DNA from: Agrostemma githago
Lineage: Eukaryota > Streptophyta > Magnoliopsida > Caryophyllales > Caryophyllaceae
Length of the DNA: 64,000 nucleotides
Direction of reading: 5' to 3'
Assembly: GCA_958450325.1 (NCBI GenBank)
Contig: OY288259.1
Coordinates: 29,196,734 to 29,260,733, forward strand
Under the pieces are notes generated by a model that did no database searches, had not been told where the DNA came from, and saw only the letters and a program-made list of their open reading frames with translations. Positions 1 through 12,186 of the stretch are shown here, piece after piece. How positions within the stretch are numbered: the first letter of the stretch is position 1; the number at the start of each line of letters is the position of its first letter. Both the position numbers and the translations under genes were made by a program.

Positions 1-1516
1 CAATAGACAAAGGTTAGGAAAGTACGCCAAACCCTAAACACACTCAGCCTGACATGTAACGCCAGATACTCACATTTTCAAATACGTCATTCAGCTAAGG
101 TTTATGAGAATTCCATCAAATTTCATATCGTAACAGTGAAACCACTAAAATATTTATTAACTCAACGAAGCCACAATCTCGGTGGACTAAGGGTTCTGAA
201 CTATAAATCCATCAAGACGATTGATATTAAGTATTCCTCAAAACAACGCGATAAAGCCAACCTTTAATTGAGCAATATGTTTTCTTCTTCAAGGCTAATA
301 ATGATCTGCCCAAACTTAGGTCATTCAACTCTAAGGTTTGTAGGTTACAACCTTACATCAACGCTCTACGATCTAATCCATAAGAAACAAGGTTTAATCT
401 ATGTCAACCAAAATTTACTAAACATTAATGAGGACCTGAAATGGTACCAAAACACTTAGGCTAACATCTTAATCAATGATTTATGATTCCAAAATTCCAC
501 GATTAGTCCATTAAGTCAACATTAGGTAGGAAACCCAAGTAATATTGTTATTTACACTTAACTAGGTTCTATGTAGGGTATTAGGTATCCATCAGACAGA
601 ATAAACTTTATTCTTACTACTCCAAAAGATATTCAACTCTAAGTACTCCAAAATAATCAAAATAATCTATAACCCAAGGTTTAGTGTCTAAAGTAACAAC
701 CTAATTCCATTAATCAACTAACACCATTCAACTCAATCCTCAAAAATTGCTTACTTGCTTAGAAGATAGGGTAGACTCACAATCCTCAAATCAAGTAACA
801 AGCTAAGGGTTTACTAAATCTCAAACATCTATACTTCGAAAAGATTCACAAGACAGAATTTGGTCTAACCAAGGAATCTCAAGAGGGAGATGGTAAAGTA
901 GGAGAATAGAACATGGATTCACCAAGCGAATAATGATGAGAATATATAAGAGAAGAATTGGAAAAGGCAGAAGCAGGAAGAAAAGAATCAATGATTCAAG
1001 ATGATGAAGACCTATAACGAGAAGGGAAAGTTCGAACCTCTAAGGTTCACGAGGGAACCAAAAGGATTACTTCATCTTCTTGCAAAGGAACGAGCACGCA
1101 AGTCTTGGGTAGCTCGATCTGGATCGACTGCAACATCGTGGAAAATGAATCTACTCTTGATCATCTAACCTGTAGCTTGAGCAAACTAAATCGGAGCTGA
1201 GAAGTCACCTTCGACATTTTTCTTGGAGCACCAAATTGTCCACTCGAGTCAGCAGGCGTTGAGAGTTCTAAGCAGGTCTTGTCCCGATCTGGAGCAGCAT
1301 CATGACAGCATCTTGTTCATTCGTCTTCCTCCAGACAAAAGCAACAAATATTCAATGCTAATCATTGAGTTACAAGAACATATAAACCTAACAGTTAAGT
1401 CCTTATTTTGTTTCTACCCATCTCTAATAATATTTTATTTACTGTTTAAATAATTTACTGGTATTTTCCCTAATTTCAGGTGTAAGCGTTGGGAGCAGTG
1501 ATGCTCTGATACCAAC
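1..1516 (-). mobile_element. LARD internal region, 5'-proximal part (cut by window edge)
   Basis: Position 1 aligns with about 6665 in the next unit, so roughly half of this internal region lies left of the window. It is non-coding: short open frames recur in all units but only as copies. The right end carries the primer-binding site followed by LTR A. Confidence 0.85.
1503..1514 (-). other. Primer-binding site, initiator Met-tRNA type (unit A)
   Basis: The minus strand reads TGGTATCAGAGC, the usual plant match to the 3' end of initiator Met-tRNA, two bases from the LTR end. It fixes the element as minus-strand. A 5-bp stem with a GTGA loop (1493-1506) overlaps its end. Confidence 0.9.
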
Positions 1517-4500
1517 TGTAATCCCCTAGAAATTCTAACGCGATACAGTGGCGGAAACACTGTAGAGTCGGGATTAAAACACACTGTAACTATGTCTTAG
1601 TAAATTAAATTGGTAAAGTCAAACGTATGCCATACATAAAAATGGCTAAAATTTAAAACAATCCATAAAGAGGTTAAACAATCCATAAGACATAATTATT
1701 AAAAAGATCAAGCAGGATCCAAGACTGCTCGTTAGCCCACACCCACCGGAAACAAACACGTATACCTGCCATGTTAAAACATAACAGCCACAATCAGTGG
1801 GGAGCAACGTCAACGTTCTCCCAGCCGTATAACAGGATTTTAAAACTGTACTTACTACTATAGAAAATTAATAAAAATGGAAAACAGTAAAACATCATAT
1901 TAAAATAAGTTTTCGGAACAAAACCAAAATATTAAAATGGGTTACCGAAGAAACATAAAAATATTTGCCAACCTGCAAACCAATTTATATCGATAATAAA
2001 TAAAATAATCAAAATGGCGTTATGGATAGGATTAATGTAGAATCTAGACTTTCACTAGGACAATACTAAAATCTAGTTTCGAGAACTTAGTCAAAACAAT
2101 TCAGACTTTGATCTCTAACTAGGCAACTCAACTGTAACAGGACTGCGTGCAGCGAGGTCCTGGCTTAAGTAGTGCACACCCGTCCTGGATACAAACCATA
2201 TCCAGTTCAACCCGACGTGACTTACACGATGCGATATCTAAGTTTAAGGTAAACATACACTCTCCTGATCTGAACACAAACCATGCTCAGTTCAACGACC
2301 AATGTGTCGCAACATAGACACACCAGCTTTATAGTTGATGACAAAACGTACAGCCCAGACTATATTACTCTAAACCCACACTTTTCCTTATTCCACAACT
2401 CCAAAACCAGCCATTATCGATATTTAAAAGATGTATTCAATAATATAAACAATAAGAGAACAAAAGGAAAAATGATCACTTTCCAAAAGAGGAAACTTTC
2501 TATTTTAGGAAACTCCTATTTTTAGAAACTTACTAAAAATAGTATCATATCAAAATAGCAAAATATTAGTTTAAACTAATACAACATTTTTAGTAAACGA
2601 TATAGATTTATAAAGCTAGTAATTTCGGCCTTAACGATATTAATTCTTAAAACGAGAACTTTTGCGTTAGTGAAATTATTGAAACGTCATACAAGTGTTT
2701 ATAAAATGATTTAGAAGATTTAGAAATGTCTTCAACATTTTAAATACTACTAATTAGGGTGTTTCCAAAATCTACAAAACTAAAATTCCTAATTATTATT
2801 AGTTTCGACAATACGATTATAAAAAGCATTTTACGGCAAATGTCAAATAAAATCTTTTAACGTCTTTTATTTAATTAAACCATTGAATATATTTAGAATA
2901 TGTTAAGGGATGATTTAACTCTTAAATTTCAGATTTAAATACTTTCAAAATTGCTGGAAAAATAATTCTTTTAGGTAAGACGAAGAATTTTAACGATAAA
3001 GCACAATTTGTTTGAAAGTCAAAAATTATTAATTAAAGACTTTAATAAATAGTACAAAAATTACGTAAAATAGTTAAAACATAATTATGGACATTCTTTC
3101 CAAAAATAAAATTTTCCAGAATCCTAAAACTCGGTTTTTAAAGCGTTTTCTCGTTAATCGTCTAATCTCGACAATAACAATTAATAAAAATAGTAATTAC
3201 CAAACGATTTAAATATTAATATCCAAAAATTATTATTAAACTTAAAAATCATGATTTTCCAGAATATAAATTTTTCAGATTTTTCCAAAATTCCAGATTC
3301 AACAAATCCCAACAAAACCGTCATTTAAACCCGTTTTCACTATTAACGATTTCATTAATAAACTTATCGTTCCTAACATTTTATTAAGGCACTAAAAATC
3401 ATAAAAATATATGAAATCATCAGAATCACAAATTTTTCAGGATTTAAACCAAAGACCAGAATTCGAGAATTTAAACAACAAACACGGTTTTAACGATAAA
3501 TGATGATTTAAAGTGATTAATTAATTCATCCACTTAACAATTCCGAACAATTGTGAAATAATTCATAAAATTCTATTTCATCAGAAAGTTTCACCACGTT
3601 AAAAATCAGATTAAAATAAAATGTTTAGGTACTAGAACTAAAAATCGTCTTTTAATCGGTTTTGTCCGTAAACGGTAATAATTCAATAATCGATATTTAA
3701 AATATCAAAAAAATCATAAATTCTAGTCCTAGTCCTATAGTGGCTATCTTCTTTGTAATATAAAACTCTTGTATGTTTGCCAATATATAAGAGTAATACC
3801 TTCTTGCAAAAAAAAAAAAAAAAATCTTAAATTATTATAAATAATCAAAAATATCAATTTTACAGAATATAAACATATATTACATGTTTAGGCCGAATAT
3901 TATGATTTTACAAATTACTATAACAATTTAATCGTTAATCTCGAAAAAGCGATAAAAATACCGAAACATGCAAATTTTCAACTTTTAAAAATTTTCCAGA
4001 TTTGGTGACATACATATATTGTCAAAATAAAACGTAAAAATATATACATGCAAATACACAATTAAAATCATGAAATACCGAGTAACATCGACGTTACCTC
4101 TACTCCAAGTCTGAATCGATTACATACTCGTCGGCCTCGGGATCGTCCGCAAATCCTTCTAAACACAAAAATCATGGCAGAAAAATACCATGAGAAAACT
4201 AACAAAAATCAAGGTAAATAATGATCGAAAACGACGTCGATTATTACCTTAACGAAGGAATCGGAAAGAGGATTAATATGACGATAAAACCGATTCGATT
4301 GAGACTCGAAATGGAGCAAAAATCAGGCTGGAATAGGGGAGGGAGTACTCGGCCAAAAAGGAAAAAAAGGATGATGAATATGTTGTAGTAATTTTTTTGT
4401 TAATGCACAAAATGAATGTAGAGTAGATTAAAGGAGTAGGAGGTTACTACACTTAAAGAGCATAAATGATAGTAAAATAGTTGAAGAATCCTAAGTGCAT

Positions 4501-5144
4501 CTAGACAAATATGGCTAGCCAAAGGGATAAGAAGAGGAGTAGGAAGAGCTTGAGTAGTAAAGCCTCAATTCAATGAAAAGAAAAGAATCCTATGTTTACG
4601 GTTTAATGTGATAAAATGAAACGTATTAATAAAACATAGTTAAATTATGACAAGAAGCTTTGTCGGTCCAAAATATAAGGAAAAGGTCTCAAATGATTTA
4701 TAAGTTGATAAAAAGTATAATCGTAAAATAGTTAAAGGCATTTCAAAGTAATTCGAGTAAACCTCGCGTAAGAAAATAATTATTCGCGAAGCTTCGTAAT
4801 AAAATTATTAACGACTAAATACTTGTAAATAAAAATATTTACTAGTTGAAAATTTTATATAAACGTATTCAAACATTTTTAGGAAAAGGAATAACTTAAA
4901 TCCGAGTTTAAAAACGTCAATTCAAATAGAAATAGAATTCCTCGCGGAAAATTAATTAGTTTACGATGAAAATCGAATAAATAGGTTTAAGAGAATTAAA
5001 ATCCTTTAAAATAAAAATAAATATCATTGGACTCGAAAATAAAAATAAAGCTTGGAAAAATAATGAAACATAAGGCCGAAATAGAGTTATGACGAAGTCA
5101 TAGCGGAAAGGATAAAAGCGCTAGGAAAAATAGCGGGTGTTACA
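1517..5144 (-). mobile_element. LARD LTR A, 3628 bp
   Basis: It runs from TGTAATCCCC next to the primer site to GGGTGTTACA next to the polypurine tract, so read on the minus strand it is TG...CA. It is about 125 bp longer than LTRs C-E, mostly because of a small poly(A) retroposon at 3723-3824. It is AT-rich and non-coding. An 80-codon open frame at 2283-2525 is not conserved as protein. Confidence 0.9.
3723..3824 (+). mobile_element. Small poly(A) retroposon with target duplication
   Basis: This stretch is absent from LTRs C, D and E at the same site. It is about 85 bp of unique sequence ending in 17 A. It is flanked by a 16-bp direct repeat (3707-3722 and 3818-3833) that differs at one base, AAATCATAAATT versus AAATCTTAAATT. 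The target duplication plus A-tail is the signature of LINE-machinery insertion. The body could be a 5'-truncated LINE tail, a SINE fragment or a retroposed transcript end; it does not match the end of the LINE at 32069. Confidence 0.75.
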
Positions 5145-5181
5145 ATCCTCCCCACTAAAAGAAAGTTTCGTCCTCGAAACT
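5145..5181 (-). other. Polypurine tract and adjacent hairpin (unit A)
   Basis: The minus strand reads AGTGGGGAGGAT directly before the LTR. Next to it lies a hairpin at 5164-5181, AGTTTCG-TCCT-CGAAACT on the plus strand. The same arrangement is at 24952-24988 and 31506-31542. The tract primes plus-strand DNA synthesis in LTR elements. Confidence 0.85.
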
Positions 5182-8160
5182 GAGAATAAGCAGAAAGGAA
5201 TCTAGATTAACTCAGTCGAAAAGATGAGAATACTTATTTTGCATTAAAAAACATTGGTTTAAAAGAAAATTTTACAACTTTCAAAGAGATACAAAATCGA
5301 TGGCAAATATTTATTCCAAGAGGAATTGAGCTAAGCTACCCGAAGTTTTAAAACCTTCTAAATTAATGAAACCGTAGAGTAAAGTTATTTGATAAAATAA
5401 CATTGTTGAATAACATTTGTAAACGAACTCGGAGGAGAATACCGAAAACACGTTCAAAACAAAACGTTTTGATTAAGAAACTCGACAATATTTTGTTTTA
5501 AGACAAAACATAAATTATTTTTGAGAAAGCAAATTTTGTAGTTAGTAAAATTAAATCTGTCGTTAGACGTTTTTCAATGCCAGGTTCAAAAGTCCACCAA
5601 CAACAAAACGAAAACTGATTTCAAAATGTTATCAAAGTAATTATGAAAGTTTTCAAATATGTTATCAAACCTGAACATAAAATAATTTCGACAATGTTAA
5701 AATGTTTTGCATACTAATCCTATAGTAATTTAAGTATTTGAAAACTTGAAAGTCTTCATAAAACTTCGATCGCTTGAAAATAAAAATTTAAACAATTTTG
5801 AAATAATTTTAAATAAATTATTAAGCCATTTTGAAATAGAAGTAAATATAAATATCAACCAAAGATAAAATAAAAGTGAAGTATAATTTTTTTTTAAAAT
5901 TATAATTCAAAAATGTTAAATTTCACGATATCCGAAAAGTTTAAGTTAGTCAACTTTATACAAAACGGGTAATTTCAAAATTAGGAATTATAACTCAAAA
6001 TGTTAAAATTTTACGATAATCCATAATTTTTTTTTTAAACTGGTCAATTTTTTTTATAAAATAGGGAGTTCAAAAAAATGATTAACGGGTAAATAGAACA
6101 AGGATAAATAAATCAAAAATAAGAGCTTTCAAAATCGACAAAGGTTGAAGGGATTAGCAGCAGATGGGGGTAACAGAATTCAAGAGAAGCAGAAAGGAAG
6201 GCGGAGTTCAAAGTAAAAAAAAGAGCTCGCAAGGATTATAGAAGCAATTAACCATCTCGAGATTCCAAGCACGACTCCCACAAACATGGGTTCCTAATTG
6301 GCCCATCAACTAACGCTAAGACCAATATCAGTACAGGGTGGTCCTACTTTATCTACAACCTCCAAATTTATCAACTGCCATAGCCTCCAATATTAAGTCT
6401 TACATACTTATATATTCCTTCAATTAGTATGAAAAAGAATCCACAAATGATTTAGACTAATCCATTAATTAATATTCCAACGGTCATCAAAACATACCCA
6501 AACTCGTAATCACTAAGGCTCATAAATTCAAAGCTCATAAGGTCTGATCTCGAGGTATACTTCAAATTTCTCGATTAAGGAACACTAAATAAAAATCCAT
6601 CAGTTAACAATGTTCGGACACGAAAACCTCAAAAGTGATCATCAACACATTCTTAACATCATCAATAGACAAAGGTTAGGAAAGTACGCCAAACCCTAAA
6701 CACACTCAGCCTGACATGTAACGCCAGATACTCACATTTTCAAATACGTCATTCAGCTAAGGTTTATGAGAATTCCATCAAATTTCATATCGTAACAGTG
6801 AAACAACTAAAATATTTATTAACTCAACGAAGCCACAATCTCGGTGGTCTAAGGGTTCTGAACTATAAATCCATCAAGATGATTGATATTAAGTATTCCT
6901 CAAAACAACGCGATAAAGCCAACCTTTAATTGAGCAATATGTTTTCTTCTTCAAGGCTAATAATGATCTGCCCAAACTTAGGTCATTCAACTCTAAGGTT
7001 TGTAGGTTACAACCTTATATCAACGCTCTGCGATCTAATCCATAAGAAACAAGGTTTAATCTATGTCAACCAAAATTTACTAAACATTAATGAGGACCTG
7101 AAATGGTACCCAAACACTTAGGCTAACATCTTAATCAATGATTTATGATCCCAAAATTCCACGATTAGTCGATTAAGTCAACATTAGGTAGGAAACCCAA
7201 GTAATATTGTTATTTACACTTAACTAGGTTCTATGTTGGGTATTATCCATCAGACAGAATAAACTTTATTCCTACTACTCCAAAAGATATTCAACTCTAA
7301 GTACTCCAAAATAATCAAAGTAATCTATAACCCAAGGTTTAGTGTCTAAAGTAACAACCTAATTCCATTAATCAACTAATACCATTCAACTCAATCCTCA
7401 AAAATTTCTTACTTGCTTAGAAGATAGGGTAGACTCACAATCCTCAAATCAAGTAACAAGCTAAGGGTTTACTAAATCTCAAACATCTATATTTCGAAAA
7501 GATTCACAAGACAGAATTTGGTCTAACCAAGGAATCTCAAGAGGGAGATGGTAAAGTAGGAGAATAGAACATGGATTCACCAAGCGAATAATGATGAGAA
7601 TATATAAGAGAAGAATTGGAAAAGGCAGAAGCAGGAAGAAAAGAATCAATGATTCAAGATGATGAAGACCTATAACGAGAAGGGAAAGTTCGGACCTCTA
7701 AGGTTCATGAGGGAACCAAAAGGATTACTTCATCTTCTTGCAAAGGAACGAGCACGCAAGTCTTGGGTAGCTCGATCTGGATCGACTGCAACATCGTGGA
7801 AAATGAATCTACTCTTGATCATCTAACCTGTAGCTTGAGCAAACTAAATCGGAGGTGAGAAGTCACCTTCGACATTTTTCTTGGAGCAGCAAATTGTCCA
7901 CTCGAGTCAGCAGGCGTTGAGAGTTCTAAGCAGGTCTTGTCCCGATCTGGAGCAGCATCATGACAGCATCTTGTTCATTCGTCTTCCTCCAGACAAAAGC
8001 AACAAATATTCAATGCTAATCATTGAGTTACAAGAACATATAAACCTAACAGTTAAGTCCTTATTTTGTTTCTACCCATCTCTAATAATATTTTATTTAC
8101 TGTTTAAATAATTTACTGGTATTTTCTCTAATTTCAGGTGTAAGCGTAGGGAGCAGTGAT

Positions 8161-8172
8161 GCTCTGATACCA
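8161..8172 (-). other. Primer-binding site, initiator Met-tRNA type (unit B)
   Basis: The minus strand reads TGGTATCAGAGC, two bases from the start of LTR B. Confidence 0.9.
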
Positions 8173-8174
8173 AC

Positions 8175-9652
8175 TGTAATCCCTTAGAAATTCTAACGCG
8201 ATACAGTGGCGGAAACACTGTAGAGTCGGAATTAAAACACACTGTAACTATGTCTTAGTAAATTAAATTGGTAAAGTCAAACGTATGCCATTTCTAAAAG
8301 AGGAAACTTTCTATTTTAGGAAACTCCTATTTTTAGAAACTTACTAAAAATAGCATCATATCAAAATAGCAAAATATTAGTTTAAACTAATACAACATTT
8401 TTAGTAAACGATATAGATTTATAAAGCTAGTAATTTCAGCCTTAACGATATTAATTTTTAAAACGAGAACTTTTGCGTTAGTGAAATTATAGAAACGTCA
8501 TACAAGTATTTATAAAATGATTTAGAAATGTCTTCAAAATTTTAAATACTACTAATTAGGGTGTTTCCAAAATCTACAAAACTAAAATTCCCTAATTATT
8601 ATTAGTTTCGACAATACGATTATAAATAGGATTTTACGGCAAATGTCAAATAAAATCTTTTAACGTCTTTTATTTAATTAAACCATTGAATATATTTAGA
8701 ATATGTTAAGGGACGATTTAACTCTTAAAGTTCAGATTTAAATACTTTCAAAATTGCTGAAAAATAATTCTTTTAGGTAAGACGAAGAATTTTAACGATA
8801 AAGCACAATTTGTCCGAAAATCAAAAATTATTAATTAAAGACTTTAATAAATAGAACAAAAATTACGTAAAATAGATAAAACATAATTATGGACATTCTG
8901 TCCAAAAAATATTTTTTCCAGAATCCTAAAACTCGGTTTTTAAAGCGTTTTCTCGTTAATCGTCTAATCTCGACAATAACGATTAATAAAAATAGTAATT
9001 ACCAAACGATTTAAATATTAATATCCAAAAATTATTATTAAACTTAAAAATCATGATTTTCCAGAATATAAATTTTTCTGATTTTTCAAAAATTCCAGAT
9101 TCAACAAATTCCAACAAAACCGTCATTTAAACCCGTTTTCACAAATTTTATTAAGGCACTAAAAATCATAAAAATATACGAAATCATCAGAAACACAAAT
9201 TTTTCAGGATTTAAACCAAAGACCAGAATTCGAGAATTTAAACAACAAACACGGTTTTAACGATCAACGATGATTTAAAGTGATTAATTAATTCATCCAC
9301 TTAACAATTCCGAAAAATTATGAAATAATTCAGAAACTTCTATTTAATAAGAAACTTTCACCACGTCAAAAATCAGATTAAAATAAAATGTTTAGGTACT
9401 AGAACTAAAAATCGGCTTTTAATCGTTTTTGTCCGTAAACGGTAATAATTCAATAATTGATATTTAAAATATCAAAAAAATCTTAAATTATTATAAATCA
9501 TCAAAAATATCAATTTTACAGAATATAAACATATATTACATGTTTAGGCCGAGTATTATGATTTTACAAATTACTATAACAATTTAATCGTTAATCTCGA
9601 AAAAGCGATAAAAATACCGAAACATGCAAATTTTCAACTTTAAAAAAATTTC
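8175..9652 (-). mobile_element. LARD LTR B, internally deleted and truncated
   Basis: Compared with LTR C it has lost about 842 bp at a junction near 8285-8290, about 45 bp near 9148, and everything beyond 9652. The last deletion, about 1.77 kb, also removed the LTR end, the polypurine tract and the start of the next internal region. Its ends share TTC, suggesting microhomology joining. Confidence 0.85.
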
Positions 9653-9980
9653 ATACAACTTCGATCGCTTGAAAATAAAAATTTAAACAATTTTGAAATA
9701 ATTTTAAATAAATTATTAAGGCATTTTGAAATAGAAGTAAATATAAATATCAACCAAAGATAAAATAAAAGTGAAGTATAATTTTTATTTTTTTTTTAAA
9801 TTATAATTCAAAAATGTTAAATTTCACGATATCCGAAAAGTTTAAGTTAGTCAACTTTATACAAAACGGGTAATTTCATAATTAGGAATTATAACTCAAA
9901 ATGTTAAGATTTTACGATAATCCATAATTTTTTTTTTTTTTTTAAACTGGTCAATTTTTTTTTATAAAATAGGGAGTTCG
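9653..9980 (-). mobile_element. LARD internal region B-C, left remnant
   Basis: It resumes inside the internal region after the 1.77-kb deletion, at sequence matching 5757 onward in unit A, and stops at the chromovirus insertion. Its last five bases, GTTCG, are the chromovirus target duplication. Confidence 0.85.
9976..9980. repeat. Target-site duplication, left copy (chromovirus)
   Basis: GTTCG here and at 19334-19338. The uninterrupted site in other units reads GGGAGTTCAAAAAA, so the five bases are duplicated around the insertion. Confidence 0.9.
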
Positions 9981-12020
9981 TGTAACACCCCCATTTATCC
10001 AAGAGCCTTAACTAGACCTTCTCGGATAAATGAGAGTCTTACCATCTCGGGTTAACCGAGGCAGTAGTCCCATCACAACACAATACTGAAACACAATCGA
10101 GTTTAATAGATTATTCAAAAGATGCAAACCAAGTTCGAGAACTAAATACGGTTACAAAAGCCCAAAATGACTTCATGAATTAAACGGTCTATTAAGTACT
10201 AATAACGAGGACATGCTAAGAGTATAACGGTGATGGACGCGCACTCCCTTCCCGAACAACAATTCCCTTTAGTTAAGCACACATCAATGGTCCATACCTG
10301 CATCAATACTCTGCTCCCCAAAAGACCGTAAATGTCAATTGGATCGTCGCAGGCCCCCAATAAAATAGGGTGACAAATTAGACAATGAAAACACGATTAG
10401 AACATGCTAACAATAATATACAAGTACGGAATACGAAACAACAATTCTCACCATCTTGGTACCATCATCGGTACCAATTAACAATATTCCCATCTCAATA
10501 TTCTCATCCCAACTCTTCTGGCAGTTCCTTTCATTCCGAGTGTGCACACCCCCCGTAGGTTCAACAACCCACGAGGAGAAATCAGGGAGGGGACCGTGAT
10601 CAAAGGTCCCGGCTAGGTCTAAAGCTAGCCTCACCAACTCCAATATATCAATATTCAACAATCATTCTTCCATCAATATTCAACCTTAATCTCATTATCA
10701 CAATATCACATTGTACTCGTAATTCATACATGCATAACAATATTAACATATTCTAAGTAAGGAGAACCTTACCTAATTAGCAGATCACCACAGCGTCGGC
10801 AATATATATCACCACGGAAATTCTACGAAGTCCGATCCTAATAAAATATTATATATATCTACATTAATAACGATCCTAGCAAAATTAAATAATAACAGGA
10901 CCAATATCGACCTAACTAGATTATAAAAACGAACCGAAACAACCTAACTAAAACGAGGTCAGCCCATCTAAATTACAGTTCTGACTAAGTAATACACATA
11001 CTACATGTGAGTATCTAACTAAGTACTCCGTAATATTATCATGTACTACAACAACAATAAGCGTCGTCGACAACAACCCGTCAACAACAACCTCGAACAA
11101 TATCGTTATCCGACAACTCAACATAATAGCATTGACCCGAGAGTAACAAACGACATAACATCAGTCCAACCCCGACAACAACAACGGTACCACTCCGACA
11201 ACTCGCACCATACGACACCAGCCGATACCAACCGTACAACAACACCAGCCGACAATAACACCCACACTAACCCAAACAACATTACAATACACAACACATT
11301 CAACTGACCAACCCTACGACAACAATAAAACGACGACCGCAAGCGACGACAAAATTATACGTAGACAACAATAACAACGAATTGACAACAATCCCGACAA
11401 TAACGACACGACAAAGACAACAATAACGAGCCTATAATCATACCTCAAGGTCAATGACGATTAAGAATCTACGCAGGCAGAGACACGGTGGTGGATGGTG
11501 CAATCTGGGACCGATGCATGCAGATGATAGATGGAGTCTTATAATAGACACGAGAACATGGAATTACAGGAAGGAGGGGATGTACGAGAGGTGGAGGACG
11601 ACGATGATAGAATGAAGGGGGCGGAGGAGTGTGGGTTATAAGACGTAGATGATGTAGAGGCTTAAACCTAAATTCAAATAAAGGAAAATTAGGGGTGTGG
11701 TTATACGCATGACTACATACTCCACCTCCTCAATATTATTATAATATTATTATTACCATTATTATATTGTTATTAGTGTTGTTATGATTATTATTATTAT
11801 TATTATTAAGGGTCATAATAGTTGGACTCGGTTTTAGTATAACGATTATATAGAACGGGACACTCGGTTTGACTTAAATAAGTCACGAGTATTACAATCT
11901 ACCCTACGGAACGACTAAATATACCAATATGACCGACCAACTAATCAATAACTGATCAATCACCCAATCATCGAACTAACACATGTAACCTATCGTGGCT
12001 AAGTAGAACGGGGTATTATA
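9981..12020 (-). mobile_element. Chromovirus 3' LTR, 2040 bp
   Basis: It runs from TGTAACACCC to GGTATTATA. Relative to the 5' LTR it lacks 37 bp at about 11904, which removes a buried polypurine tract, and it has about 7 instead of 18 ATT units near 11787-11808. A CAA/CGAC-rich stretch (11041-11307) gives an open frame but shows no protein character. Confidence 0.92.
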
Positions 12021-12058
12021 GTCTACCCTCCTTTTAAAGAACTTCGTCCCCGAAGTTC
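12021..12058 (-). other. Chromovirus polypurine tract and hairpin
   Basis: The minus strand reads AAAAGGAGGGTAGAC directly before the 3' LTR. An 8-bp perfect stem, GAACTTCG-TCCC-CGAAGTTC on the plus strand, sits beside it at 12039-12058. Confidence 0.88.
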
Positions 12059-12186
12059 GCTCCCGACACAAACTTCAATACCTCTAAGGAGCTACCCTAT
12101 GGCAAAGTAAATAGAACAATAACTATAATAGTTCAAATATATACCATAAGTCGGGCTAATACATCTTACCCTCCTTAAAAGTAAGG

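Larger units (their letters stand above)
5145..8174 (-). mobile_element. LARD internal region between LTRs A and B, 3030 bp
   Basis: This is a complete internal region from polypurine tract (5145-5156) to primer site (8161-8172). It is AT-rich and has no recognisable retroviral domain. Open frames of 63 and 76 codons at 6930 and 7881 recur in other units through copying. Confidence 0.85.

Noticed and set aside
268..2525. Open frames of 63, 76 and 80 codons that recur in several array units as possible conserved small genes
   Set aside because: They lie on the plus strand of a minus-strand element, often need non-ATG starts, and are alike only because the units are recent copies. Differences between units include non-synonymous changes, and one unit has lost the third frame.
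11041..11342. 88-codon and 74-codon frames in both chromovirus LTRs
   Set aside because: Low-complexity CAA/CGAC text within LTRs, open on both strands; no protein character.
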